DNA of 64,000 nt from Paragyromitra xinjiangensis (lineage: Eukaryota > Ascomycota > Pezizomycetes > Pezizales > Discinaceae), in contig JBCAMK010000015.1 of NCBI GenBank assembly GCA_038503065.1, positions 806,001-870,000 of the forward strand, written 5' to 3'. The position numbers and the translations under genes are program-made. Below, piece after piece: positions 21,267 through 32,675 of this stretch. How positions within the stretch are numbered: position 1 is the first letter of the stretch; the number at the start of each line of letters is the position of its first letter. The notes under the pieces are model-generated. The model saw only the letters and a program-made list of their open reading frames with translations. It was not told where the DNA came from and searched no databases.

Positions 21267-22850
21267 CATCAGCAAAAAAAAAATTGCGCCCAATAGGTAC
21301 ATATTCCGCCTGACCGCCTGCCACGCCCGGGTGCCACTTACTGCATGCAGCGATTTCCCTGGGCGGCGTTTGCTGCCTGCAGCACTTCCGGGCGACCTCC
21401 CACCATCCGGCAGTGCTGGGTGGCAGCTTGAGTACTTAGCAAATTTTCGATCGAATTTTTCTAAGTCCCTGAGAACTCGTGACTTAGCAGAATTCACTTC
21501 ACACACCTTCCAGGCACTTAGTGATTTTCAAAAATCTGGAGGTCGCTTAGTCATCACTTGTGGTCGCCAAGTGGTCACCAAGTGGTCGCTTAGTTATTGC
21601 CAAAGCAACGCCTAGTAAGACACCAATCTCCACCTCCTCCTATTCCTTCCCGTCCTTCCTACTATTGCTTCCCCCTATTCCCTCCCACCCATTCTCAACC
21701 TCGCTGTGCCATAGGACTTTACTGACATCGTGACTTTTAGGCTTGAAGTACTAAGCTCTACTTGCAAAGTAACTCCTAGGTACGTCTCGCTTCCGTTTAT
21801 ATGATTCCCGCTGATATGCCTCCTAGACTCGCTTTGATCCACTGCTTCAGCTTCCTCCGCTGGCTGCTTGCTTCCGCCTAAGCGAGCTCAGCAAGCAGCT
21901 CAATTCGCTGCCTCAGTCAATTGATCGATTAGCTGCAGCAGCCTCCGCTGCCTGCGCCATATGGTCAATTCGCTTCCTGAGCTTCCGCTGCCTCTGCCAT
22001 ATGGTCGATCCGCTGCCTGAGCTTCCGCTGCCTGAGCTTCTTGAGCTTCCGCCGCCTCCTGGAGGTCGTCGATCCGCTGCCTGCATCAGCAAAAAAATTA
22101 ATTGTCACCCAGTGCGTTTTGGTCTTCAGGTGCATCCTGATCTTCTGGAAGGCCACATTCCTTCAGAAGTACCAGGTGCAATTTTTCAATTTTAGTCTGT
22201 TATCATTCAGCCTAATCCGGTAACAATATTTTTGGCACCCAGTATCATTTTGGCACCCAGTGCATCCTGATCTTCTGGAAGGCCACATTCCTTCAGAGGC
22301 ACTGGGTGCCACTTTTTTTTTTTGCTGATGTGAGCTTCCTCCGCCTCCGCCACATGGTCGATCCGCCGCCTGAGCTTCCGCCGCTTCCTCCGCTTCCGCC
22401 ATATGGTCAATTCGCTGCCTGAGCCTGAGCCTGAGCCTGCGCCTGCGCCAATAGGTCAATTTGCTGCCCGAGCTTCTGCTGCCTGCGCCACATGGTCAAT
22501 TCGCTGCCTGAGGCTAAGCCTGAGCCTGAGCATGCGCCAATAGGTCAATTCACTGCCTGCCTCTGGCAGGTCGTCGACCTGCTGCTGCAGCTTCCACAGA
22601 AACTAGTTTAGCTGCGCCCTCGATATTTGTACACAGATATATAGATACATAGAATAAAGCAATTGTCAATGATATTGGTTCCATAAAAGTGATTCCCGAA
22701 TATTCCAGGCCCTACTGTACAAATCCATTCTACAGGGCGAACTGCTGCCAAAATCCTGCGGCAGCGACGGACCACACGCGTCCAGAAGCAGCCCACTACA
22801 CCACTTGCTACAGGAGGAAACGACCTCCTCCAGGCGGTCAAAGGTCTAGA
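21267..22850 (-). mobile_element. T element copy T3 (right end intact, left end cut by LTR-like repeat)
   Basis: In minus orientation it starts CATCAGCAAAAAAAAAATTG. It carries the T right-end region (21280-21900), a minisatellite (about 21910-22600) interrupted by V copy 3, and most of the T left region (22600-22850). It then stops exactly where the LTR-like repeat begins with TGTAACGG. The missing left end was not found on the far side of the repeats. Confidence 0.78.
22084..22330 (-). mobile_element. V MITE copy 3 (247 bp)
   Basis: Third copy with the same length and the same CATCAGC...GCTGATG ends, inserted in the T3 minisatellite with TG on both sides (22082-22083 and 22331-22332). It is closely similar to copy 2. 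Confidence 0.88.
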
Positions 22851-23583
22851 TGTAACGGACCCACAAGGCTGTTACATGCGAAAGGTAGAATAGACCTGGG
22901 CAGACGGAGAGGTACAAGGACCAGCATGAGTGGAGTAGCTACCACATGCTAGGGAACACCAGTACCCCGCTGACCTGGTGGTTAGGAACATCCGGAGGTG
23001 CTAAGGCTGACAGGCCTGTAGCAGATCTCCGATGACATCAAACACTTAGAGACGTGGTTGAGTTCCTAATCCACCTATGCATGCCCCACCAGCTATGGCT
23101 GATAGGTGGCGCAACTGGGAGAACTATTCTAGCGGACACCTGACGCAACTATAGACTGATCAGCACCATGCAAGTAGTCCTGCAGGACTAGGCTGGCGGA
23201 TCATAGAGTCCTGACTGGTAGAGTAGTGCATGAGGAGCGGTTGCACATGAGGTGCAGAACTCCAGCGGAATGTGAGAGAACACTTTCGAAGAGACCTGCC
23301 CATGATCACTGACAGGATTCAGGGTTAAACGGATCCCCCAGCTGAGTAGAACTGAGTAGAGGCGGTGAGCATGTAGTACTACAAGTACTGGCGAGCCCCA
23401 CCACCAGTTGCTCTTCTCCATCTTCAACCAGAGACCTAGTGACGAGAATTACCGAGTTCCGCCCTTAAGATTATTGAGTATACTGCACGAAAATACTTTA
23501 AGATCTCAGCCTGACTTTAGTATAAGCAACGGCCGTTTTCCTACCTAGCCTTAGCAGTTGTCAAGAGGACCACCCCCGTTACA
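22851..23583 (+). repeat. LTR-like repeat, forward arm
   Basis: 733 bp with LTR-style ends TGTAACGG...CCGTTACA. It has no recognisable coding sequence. A near-identical copy lies in inverted orientation after 40 bp. Fragments or relatives occur at 16580 and 52209. A 79-codon open frame is present in both arms but has no known similarity. Superfamily unknown; a foldback element is the alternative. Confidence 0.7.
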
Positions 23584-23623
23584 GTATAATCTTAAGGACC
23601 CAGTCACCTTGAGATCACCCATC

Positions 23624-24353
23624 TGTAACGGGGGTGGTCCTCTAGACAACTGCTAAGGCTATGTAGGAAAACGGCCGTTGCTTATACTAAAGTCAGGCTG
23701 AGATCTTAAAGTATTTTCGTGCAGTATACTCAATAATCTTCAGGGCGGAACTCGGTAATTCTCGTCACTAGGTCTCTGGTTGGAGATGGAGAAGAGCAAC
23801 TGGTGGCGGGGCTCGCCAGTACTTGTAGTACTGCATGCTCGCCGCCTTTACTCAGTTCCACTCAACTGGGGGATCCGGTTAACCCTGAATCCTGTCAGTG
23901 ATCATGGGCGGTTCCCTTCGGAAGTGTTCTCTCACATTCCGATGGAGTTCTGCACCTCATGTGCAACCGCTCCTCATGCACTGCTCTACCAGTCAGGACT
24001 CTATGATCCGCCAGCCTAGTCCTGCAGGACTACTTTCATGGCGCTGATCAGTCCATAGTTGCGTCAGGTGTCCGCTAGAATAGTTCTCCCAGTTGCGCCG
24101 CCTATCAGCCATAGCTGGTGGGGCATGCACAGGTGGATTAGGAACTCAACCGCATTTCTATGTGCTTGATGTCATTGGAGATCTGCTACAGGCCCGTCAG
24201 CCTTAGCACCTCCGGATGTTCCTAACCACCAGGTCAGCGGGGTACTGGTGTTCCCTAGCATGTGGTAGCTACTCCACTCATGCTGGTCCTTGTACCTCTC
24301 CGTCTGCCCAGGTCTATTCTACCTTTCGCATGTAACAGCCTTGTGGGTCCGTT
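23624..24353 (-). repeat. LTR-like repeat, inverted arm
   Basis: About 730 bp, reverse complement of the preceding arm with scattered differences. Its outer end stops at CCGTT, missing the final ACA, where the 5'-truncated LINE-I copy F begins. The two arms form a 1.5-kb palindrome with a 40-bp loop. Confidence 0.7.
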
Positions 24354-26310
24354 GTTCAACGAGCTAGAAGAAAAATATCCTGATTCCACCTGCCCCAGCT
24401 ATGTTGATGATGTGGGCCTTCTGGTTACAGGAAAGTCTGAAGCAGAAAACTCTCGAACACTGGAAGCAATGGCACTCACCTCCTCTGAATGGGGTGAGAA
24501 AAATGCCTTGTACTTTGACAATCCAAAGACAGAACTCACTCACTTCCACTCCAGACGAACAACTGACACCTCTGATGAAGCCAAAGTCACAATGCCTGAT
24601 GGCAACGTGATTGAGGCTGCAGATGTCCAGCGATGGCTGGGTGTCTGGTTTGACCGCAAACTCACATTCAAGCATCATGTGAAGACCAAAGCTGCCTCCG
24701 CACTTCGAGCCTTCATGGCTATCTCCTGTCTCGCAAGCACAGAAAAAGGACTGAGTTACAAAGCACTCCGCCAACTCTACCAAACCTGTGTAGCCAACAT
24801 CAGTGACTTCGGAGCTGAAGTATGGTGGAACGGGCAGATTGGACTCAGCAACACCATCCAGAAAGTCCAAAATCAAGCAATGCGCAAGATTGCTGGAGCC
24901 TTCAGAACCTCACCTGTCCATGCCCTGGAAGCAGAGACAGGACTCCTCCCTACCCCAATCAGATTGGACAAGTTGCAAAGGAAATTTGTACTCCGAGTCC
25001 TTTCCCTACCCAACACCCATCCCATCACCTCCCTCTGCCCTGACTCCTGGCCTTCAACCCAGGAAAACGACAACCCAGATAGCTCCAACAACACTCCATG
25101 GCACCAAACCACCACCTCCCCCAAATACGAAACAAGACTACATAGGAGACTGGCATCTACCAACAAATGGGTCCAGCCACAATCAGAAATTGAATGCGTA
25201 GACAATCTGGCATGCCCGCCATGGCAACAAAACACCATAGACATCTACATTGACCCTGCAGACAAAGACGCAGCAGCAGAAAATCATCGGAACCACACAG
25301 CTGGAGACAGTACTAGGACTGATCGCCTAGTATTCTACACTGATGGCTCCCTCCTGGAAGGCAAAACAGGAGCTGGAGTTGCTGGTTTCCGCAGTGGTCA
25401 CTCTGTGGTCAACAAATCCTACCACCTCGGCAAAGAAAATGAAGTCTTCGACGCAGAACTTTATGGTATTGCAAAAGCCACGAAGCATGCAATCCTACAA
25501 GTACAGCAATCACCTCACCTGACAAATGATGTCTACATCTACTGCGACAACCAAGCAGCAGTACAACGAATGACAACACCCCTCCCTATACCAGGCCAAC
25601 ACCTGGTCATCGAAGCCCGCAACAACTTGCTTCAACTCGAAGACAGTGGCATCAAAACCCATGTTTATTGGGTACCAGGACATGTCAACGTTGCCGGCAA
25701 CGAGCTAGCTGATAAGCTCGCCAAGATAGGAGCCCAAGGAACCAGGATAGAATCAGATGTCCTCACCTCTATTACATACCTCAAGAGAAACATCAAGGAA
25801 CACTTCCTGACGACATGGAAAGCCAAATGGAAGCAGGCAAAGAAAGGCCGCAGCTACTACGGACAACCAGCACTGAAACCAAGTGCCCCGCTGAGGGGAA
25901 ACATCCCCAGAAGAACAGCCTCCACCATCACTCAAATGAGAACCGGACATGGATACACCAAATCCTACCTCGCCAGAATCCCTACCAACAACATTGAAGA
26001 CACTAAATGCAAATGTGGCTTCGATAACCAAACACCACAACACCTACTGCTAGAGTGTGGCCAGGAACCACTTCCTACCCATCGCAAAGCACTCAAAGCA
26101 GCCCTTAAACCAATGCCACTCACATGGAGAACTGCAATGCATACCAATGCTGGCCTGGCTGCCACCATTGAAACATTCCTCACACCAACCCAAATCGCTA
26201 CCAGAAATTGGACCCTGGAACGACAAGAAGCCAACAGGTACTCCCACCAAGGAATATACCTCTACAACGATGAAGAGGAAGAGAGCGAAGGAGAAAGAGA
26301 GAACGGCTAG
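24351..26310 (+). pseudogene. LINE-I ORF2 fragment F (RT thumb side plus RNase H), 5'-truncated
   Basis: About 650 codons without a stop. It begins within the reverse transcriptase at LFNELEEKYPDS. The protein includes the RT catalytic SYVDDVGLLV, a long connector and an RNase H domain with YTDGSLLEGKTG, NEVFDAELYGIAKA, YCDNQAAV and PGHVNVAGNELADKLAK. It ends with the cysteine motif CKCGFDNQTPQHLLLEC. The four RNase H acidic residues are present, unlike in copy C. The endonuclease and first RT motifs are missing, so it is dead. By chance the LTR-like arm is open in the same frame and adds about 30 codons upstream. Confidence 0.9.
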
Positions 26311-26744
26311 TAAGAACAGGCTATAGGCCCAAAGCATGCGATGGTGAAGGACGATAGAAAACTGATGAATACCCTGAAAGTGGGGTGAGATAGAACATGA
26401 CCGTCTGGAGGATTTCTGATTATAAAAACTGTTTGAGTATTTTCCTATGATTTTACCCTGTCGATTGATATTCCGTTCGTTTCTACTGTTCGGTAGAACT
26501 TTGAGATAAAAATTGTTGTTTCCTCTTTTGTTATTTTCCTTTTGTTATTTTGTTTTGAATTATGTTTTTTCTGTTTTTCGCAAAGGGATATCTGATGTGG
26601 ATATCTACTAATTAGTTGGTTCATGTTCGCGGAGGATTTTCCTTTGTTAGTTCTTGTGCGGTCATGGGGTTTCCTTTCACTGTATGCCATATCCGTTACG
26701 GATTTATGCAATATGAGCAATAAATAAATAAATAAATAAATAAC
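26311..26744 (+). mobile_element. LINE-I copy F 3' UTR and tail
   Basis: The 3' UTR ends with GCCATATCCGTTACGGATT, a short stem-loop (ATCCG/CGGAT), then ATGAGCAA and a (TAAA)n tail. The tail joins directly to the truncated C-terminal coding end of the pogo-like transposase. Confidence 0.85.
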
Positions 26745-28248
26745 AATAGATCGAGGTGTGAGAGGAGTTGGTGGGTTATAGGTGAGGAGATCATACGGTG
26801 CTTGTAAATGAGCTGGAACAGGAGTAGAAGGTTTGACTGGTGTGATTGGTGGCTCAGGTAGTGATAAAGTGTTTAAAACAATTAATGGATTGTAGGGGTA
26901 TATTCCAGTAGCCCGAAAACAAGCTTGTATATTGCTCAAAGTGAAGGCTTTTCCCTGAGCAGTAGCAAGAAGATTAGGGAATACATTCTTACAGACTGCA
27001 ACCCGCAGCTTTGAAACCTCTTGTTTATAGTAAGTCTTTAAAGCGGAAAATACACCCACATCCAATGGCTGTAAAACATGTGATGTGTGGGCAGGAAGAC
27101 AGAAAGGAATTATCTTATTATCAAGACAGAATTCCACAAGTTCCAACTGAAGGTGTGATTCAAAACCATCAAATATCAACATCCTCCATTCCCTGTTAGC
27201 CCTATAAAAGAAGTAGTTAATATATAGACACAAACAATTTATTTAGTATAGATATACTAGTACTAACCTGTGGTAGGTCTCCGGTTCAAATATTCTTTCC
27301 AAATATTCCAAACATAATTGGCTATTATTATAACCATTAGGTGCATGTCCATACCAATACTCCTCATTCTTTTTATCCTTAAACCATCCTGCGAGTGTAT
27401 TTTGCCCTTTGAAGATTATCAAAGGAGTGACAGTAAAGCCATCAATACACATACTTTCCACCACTGAACAAGACTCCCGGTTTATGGCTTCCTTATACTG
27501 TGGATTGTGGCGGATATTGCGACAAATACGTTTTGTTTCTGCTCCTATTCCTAAAATAAATCCAGTCTCATCTAGATTGTAGGTATTGCGAGGTGCCACT
27601 TGATATTTGAGGGTGGTATATTTCAACTAATCATACAATTAACCTTAGAGATCAATATGTACTACTAGTAATGGAGAAAATACATACCTTTGCAAAAAAA
27701 TCATCCATCATATCCCAGGTAACTGCATTTGCACGGCTGGAAGCTATAGCTTTAACAACTAAATACCTACACTCCTCATGACATGCTAAAAACCGGTAGA
27801 TCCAGTTTATTCCAATGATTCTCTTGGGCTCCCGTCGGTGAAGTAATGCATGAGCTAACTCATACAACTGAGCTCTACTAGCAGGAATATTGAAGTCATC
27901 CAGGAACAGTAAACGTTCAACCAAGGCATTTTCTTCTTCTGAGGTAAGAACTTGTTGCTCTTTATGGGTATCATCGTTGGTTTTTTGATGAGGATTTCGA
28001 ATATGCCGGCGTAATGTTGTTTCACTAACATCATATAACCTGCATATGTGCTGTATGATAGGTTTAGGAGTTGTTTTAGGACTTTCGGTATGTTGTTGTA
28101 CCATCGCATGATAATGACTTAAAGCAATCACCAAATGTTGATGTTTAGTATAAACCTCATCATGAGAAATTGGAGGTAATTGTGTGTTTTTTGATGGAAT
28201 AGAACTTGAAGGAATTGCGGGAGAATTGAGTGTTGATTGAAGAGGCAT
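26745..28248 (-). pseudogene. Pogo/CENP-B-like transposase, C-terminally truncated
   Basis: Three exons (28248-27688, 27626-27268, 27201-26745) with GT-AG introns keep the frame. The N-terminus has a Psq-type helix-turn-helix (ICRLYDVSETTLRRHIRN) and a CENP-B-type domain (LTSEEENALVERLLFLDD ... IIGINWIYRFLACHEECRYL). The DDE_1-type catalytic core follows with YNLDETGFILG, LIFDGFESHLQLELV and THTSH-like PAHTSHVLQPLDVGVF, giving three aspartates in the expected order. There is no stop in the exons. The frame runs into the (TTTA)n tail of LINE copy F after TPRSIV, so the natural C-terminus and left inverted repeat are gone. It would cut and paste elements with matching ends if still made. Confidence 0.85.
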
Positions 28249-28442
28249 GGTGAAAGTAACACATTAAAAGGTATGATTTTGGAGATAACTGGTAAAAGGA
28301 AGGGTTTGTTTGGCAATAGGTTGTGGGAAAAGGGGGTAAAAATGAAAAATAAAAGAATGGTTAGGACAAAAGATTTTATACAGTTAGTCTTGCACTTTGA
28401 TCACCACTTGTTTCATAATGATACATATATTTTGTTTTTTCG

Positions 28443-29380
28443 GGTACCCCAAATATAGTCCTCCAGCAAAGCGAGGCTTCCCAACTACAGTCCTGTACCT
28501 TAGATGTAGTCCTCCAGCAAAGCGAAGCTTCCAAACTATAGTCCTGTACCTCAGATGTAGTCCTCCAGCAAACGGGGCTTCCAAACTATAGTCTTGTACC
28601 CCAAATATAATCCTCCAGCAAAGCGAGGCTTCCCAACTATAGTCCTGTACCTTAGATATAGTCCTCAGGCAAAGTGAGGCTTCCAAACTATAGTCCTGTA
28701 CCTCAGATGTAGTCCTCCAGCAAATGGGGCTTCCAAACTATAGTCTTGTACCCCAAATATAATCCTCCAGCAAAGCGAGGCTTCCCAACTATAGTCCTGT
28801 ACCTTAGATATAGTTCTCAGGCAAAGTGAGGCTTCCAAACTATAGTCCTGTACCCCAGATGTAGTCCTCCAGCAAAGCGAGGCTTCCAAACTATAGTCCT
28901 GTACCTCAGATATAATCCTCCAACAACGCGAGGTTTCCCAACTATAGTCCTGTACCTTAGATATAGTCCTCGGGCAAAGCGAGGCTTCCAAACTATAGTC
29001 CTGTACTCCAAATATAATCCTCCAGCAAAGCGAGGCTTCCAAACTATAGTTCTGTACCCCAAATATAGTCCTCGGGCAAAGCGAGGCTTCCAAACTATAG
29101 TCCTGTACCCCAGATATAATCCTCGGGCAAAGCGAGGCTTCCAAACTATAGTCCTGTACCCCAGATATAATCCTCCAGCAAAGTGAGGCTTCCAAACTAT
29201 AGTCCTGTACCCCAGATATAATCCTCCAGCAAAGCGAGGCTTCCAAACTATAGTCCTGTACCTCAGATATAGTCCTTGGGCAAAGCGAGGCCTGCAAACT
29301 ATAGTCCTGTACCCCAGATATAGTCCTCCAGCAAAGCGAGGCTTCCTAGCTATAGTCCTGTACCTTAAATATAGTCCTAT
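28443..29380. repeat. 51-bp minisatellite inside the pogo-like element
   Basis: About 18 tandem units of 51 bp. Each has ATAGTCCTGTACC, then A(T/G)ATATA(G/A)TCCTC, then CAGCAAAGCGAGGCTTCC. Isolated ATAGTCCTGTACC motifs continue to about 29500. The unit is a multiple of three, so minus-strand frames read a 17-residue repeat. Two frames are open at once, so coding is unlikely. It lies between the divergent transposase and second gene. Confidence 0.9.
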
Positions 29381-30107
29381 AACTACTTATAGTGAAATAT
29401 TACTGTTATTACATGCATTTAATTAACTTTTAGTTTTGTACCCGAACGATAGTCCTGTACCATGATAATAGTTTTAAATCTGATAGTACCTGATTGATAG
29501 TCCTGTATCTCATCTATAGTCCGTTACCCTACCTTTGAGTTATGTACATCAGTAAAAATTGATAAAGCCACCCCAGCCGCCTGGAGGTCGGGGCGGTCGG
29601 GCGGAATGTTACCCTTCTGTAAGGTTGCTGCAGCACCTCGGCGCGCCCGGGAGGCATGGTTTCTAGACCTTTGACCGCCCGGAGGAGGTCGTTTCCTCCG
29701 GTAGCAAGTGGTGTAGTGGGCTGCTTCTGGGCGTGGGTGGTCCCTTGCTGCCGCAGAATTTGGCAGCAGTTCGCCCTGTAGAATGTATTTGCACGGTATG
29801 CTGGTAGGGCCTGGAATATTCGAGAATCACTTGTATGGAACCAATATCATTGACAATTGCTTTATTCTATGTATCTATCTATATATCTATGCTGACATAT
29901 CACCAACAACAACCACGCCAAAGTGACTTTTTGGTCACAACTCCACCAGTTTTACTCCGATTGCTCTACTTTTTGGTTATTCGGACTCGCCTCGCTGCCC
30001 TCGTTCATTCCTGCTATTGCACGTCGAAATCGCTCTCGATTTGCAAAAGTGGTTGTTGAATTCGCTGTTTTACCCCTCTTTCCCCCCCTACACCTCAAAT
30101 CTTGAGA

Positions 30108-32397
30108 AAAACCCGACAACAACAACGCCAAAGTGACTTTTTGGTCACAGCTCCACCAATTCTACTCCGATTAACGAGATTCTTGAAGATTCGGAATCAG
30201 CTCGCTGCCCCCGTTCGATCCGGCTATTTTACGCCTGGATCCGTCCAGTTTTGCAAAAGTTGTTGTCGAATTCGCTTATTTACCCCTCACTTCCAAAAAC
30301 CTCACCAAATCTTGAGATTCTGCATTTTCTCATAACTCCACCAGTTTCCGTCCGATTAGCTCGACCCCAGGCTTTTTGGAACCGCCTCAGCGCGCCCGTT
30401 CGATTGCCCTCTCGTTCGTTCGGATCCGACCAGAACTGCAGAAGTTCTGCTCGATTTCCCACCCCCCTCCACCAGGGACCCCCTCCAGGGCCCAGCACCA
30501 ACCCCCCTACACACCCCACCTTCTCCTGTCGGTTCAGGATCCTTCACTATGTCTTCCTCTTCGTCTAGAGGCAGAGGGAGAGGCAGAGGCTTCAGGTCTC
30601 CCTCTTCTGTGACCAGCTCACCCCAAAACTCGCTCCAAACGCCCTTTGGCGCCCCTACAACACCTCCAAACACCCGTTTTTCGCCTCTGCTCCATGGAGA
30701 CCCAGAGCAAACACCTACACAAGCCCTGCCACTTCGCCCAGCAGTCCCCCTACCTCACTATGCCTCCCTGCCCGCCACAGAGCCCACAGAGAGTGGCTCT
30801 GTTCTCCTGGAAGAGTCTGACTCTGACATGACGAACACTGAGGGACCCCTCACCTTCTCCACCACCCTACCTCCAGTCATCCAGATGGATGATTCTAACA
30901 GCAATTTGGATCGCCTTGGTGCCATTGGTACTGGGGAGAACTACAACCCCTCCCTCTTCGCAGTGATGGATGAGCAGAACAGGCTCATCAAAGCACTCAC
31001 AAAACGCGTCAAACAGCTTGAAAAAGCCATCAATACACCCCCACCAGCCCCTACTTTCCACAATGACCCAGCTCTAGTGGAAAAGGTGGCCACCCTCACC
31101 TCCAAGGTTGCAGACCTGGAACAGAAACGGACCCTTACAACCATTCTGACCTCTGCCAACCTCCCCCTACCTCCAGCAGCTGCTCCCCCGCCAGCCACCA
31201 CCTCCTGGGCTCAGGTTGCCTCTAAAAGGGCTCCTAGACCCGCCAGCAAGTCCTCCAAGCCTACCAAACAACCAGCAAACCCCCCAAAACGCGACCATAC
31301 CCTCATCATCACCAGGAATGGTCTACCCATTCCTGATGACATCACCCCACTTCTCATTCACAATGCAGTCAATGCTGCCCTGGAAAGGCCATTGATTGCA
31401 GAGGTGCGATTCACACCAGCTCACCATGTGCAGCTAATTGCTGTCACCTCCACCACCTCTGACTCCCTCCTTAAGCAAAGACAGAAGCTTGAGGAAGTTG
31501 TTCGCAACACCATCCCCAATGCCAACAGCATGGAAAAGGAAGCAGTCCTGACCCAGGTTGTTGTACACAACATTCCCACCTCCATTCCCTCTGGCGAAGA
31601 GGGCTTCCAGCAAATCAGATCTGAGGTTGAGCAGTTCAACCCAGGCACCACCCTACTCCGCAACCCCCGCTGGCTCACTAGACCTGAGCAGAGAGAGGGG
31701 AAACAGGCATCCTCCATGGTTCTTACCATTGTGGGGAAGCAGCCTGCCACCACTGCCCTTGAGAGAGGGCTCTCCATGTTTGGACTTCGTCACAAAGTCA
31801 CCAAATACCTTCGCTTTGGGCCAGACACCCAATGCACTACCTGCCTGGCCTTTGGCCACCCACAACAACGCTGTACCAGCAAAACACCCTTTTGCAACAT
31901 CTGTGCTGGGCCTCATACAGCATCCTCCCACTCCTGCGCAACCTCCTCTTGCACCATCAAGGGAGCTCCCTGCCTCCACACCATCATCCGTTGCAAGAAC
32001 TGTAATGAACCGCATCGTGGTAACTTTTCTGGTTGCCTCAAACTCACCCAAGCCAGACTTAGTGCCAGCGAACGTCAGGATCGCATGGTAACTTAAGTTA
32101 CACCCCACCCTTATTGATGTATCCAACCTTCAGGGGTCTTCGGACCTGGTGGAAGGAGTGCTATAGGCACAAAGCAAGCGATGGTAAAGGAAGAATGCCC
32201 AGGGTAGTCTTGACACTGTGAGAGGGAGTCACTAGATCGGGGTATTAACACATTCACTGATGACGAGCCTAGAAGAGGCTGAGTTGGAACTGGTGGAGGA
32301 TTAGTTAGTTTTGTTTTGTTTTCTTTTATGTTCCTGTTGGGTTTTCTTCTGCTGTACGCCATATCCGTTTCGGATGCATGCGAGTATGAACAATTAA

Positions 32398-32428
<31 letters not shown>

Positions 32429-32429
32429 A
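30108..32429 (+). mobile_element. ORF1-only LINE (G family), inner copy G1
   Basis: Flanked by a 13-bp target duplication TCAAATCTTGAGA (30095-30107 and 32430-32442). It comprises a 5' UTR of about 440 bp with internal repeats, a complete ORF1 and a 330-bp 3' UTR. The 3' UTR ends GCCATATCCGTTTCGGAT and (TAAA)n. No ORF2 sequence is present. Confidence 0.9.
30549..32096 (+). CDS. LINE ORF1 (Gag-like zinc-knuckle protein), intact, 515 aa
   Basis: Starts MSSSSSRGRGRGRGF, an RG-rich N-terminus that could bind RNA. A proline-rich stretch follows. A probable coiled coil comes next (LIKALTKRVKQLEKAI and LVEKVATLTSKVADLEQK), then a Pro/Ala linker with SWAQVASKR. The next segment, TLIITRNGLPIPDD ... 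ALERPLIAEVRF, resembles the RRM-like fold of other LINE ORF1 proteins. Three zinc knuckles end it: CTTCLAFGHPQQRC, CNICAGPHTASSHSC and CKNCNEPHRGNFSGC. Such proteins bind element RNA to form the retrotransposition particle. It is followed by the 3' UTR, not by an ORF2. There are no stops or shifts. Confidence 0.85.
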   Translation: MSSSSSRGRGRGRGFRSPSSVTSSPQNSLQTPFGAPTTPPNTRFSPLLHGDPEQTPTQALPLRPAVPLPHYASLPATEPTESGSVLLEESDSDMTNTEGPLTFSTTLPPVIQMDDSNSNLDRLGAIGTGENYNPSLFAVMDEQNRLIKALTKRVKQLEKAINTPPPAPTFHNDPALVEKVATLTSKVADLEQKRTLTTILTSANLPLPPAAAPPPATTSWAQVASKRAPRPASKSSKPTKQPANPPKRDHTLIITRNGLPIPDDITPLLIHNAVNAALERPLIAEVRFTPAHHVQLIAVTSTTSDSLLKQRQKLEEVVRNTIPNANSMEKEAVLTQVVVHNIPTSIPSGEEGFQQIRSEVEQFNPGTTLLRNPRWLTRPEQREGKQASSMVLTIVGKQPATTALERGLSMFGLRHKVTKYLRFGPDTQCTTCLAFGHPQQRCTSKTPFCNICAGPHTASSHSCATSSCTIKGAPCLHTIIRCKNCNEPHRGNFSGCLKLTQARLSASERQDRMVT

Positions 32430-32675
32430 TCAAATCTTGAGATCTTGCAAGACCTCATAACTCCACGAGTTTTCGTCCGATTAGCTCGACCCCGGGCTTT
32501 TTGGACTCCCCACAGCGCGCCCGTTCGATCGCCCTCTCGTTCGTCCGGATCAGAGCAGATTTGCAGAAGTTGTTGACACTTCCTGCTTCTCCCACCCCCT
32601 CCCCCTTCGCCAGGGACCCCCTCCAGGGCCCAGCAACACCTCCCCCTACCTCCTGTCGGTTCAGGACCCCCCACC

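Noticed and set aside
23188..24019. Two nearly identical 79-codon frames in the LTR-like arms
   Set aside because: They are mirror copies in an inverted repeat. No known domain, and LTRs are usually non-coding.
24262..24353. N-terminal extension of the LINE copy F frame
   Set aside because: It is LTR-like sequence that happens to be open in frame with the truncated ORF2, not part of the protein.
24364..24876. 170-codon frames antisense to LINE-I ORF2 (also at 36588 and 48120)
   Set aside because: Conserved only because the sense strand encodes the reverse transcriptase; shadow frames.
28384..29297. Minus-strand frames with 17-residue repeats (LEASLCWRIISGVQDYS type)
   Set aside because: The 51-bp tandem repeat keeps two frames open at once; nothing selects one frame. 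Treated as minisatellite.
28443..29380. Possible CRISPR-like array
   Set aside because: Units are contiguous 51-bp tandem repeats without unique spacers, in a eukaryotic genome inside a transposon.
31653..32126. 157-codon and similar antisense frames across G-family ORF1 copies
   Set aside because: Shadows of the zinc-knuckle ORF1 on the other strand.
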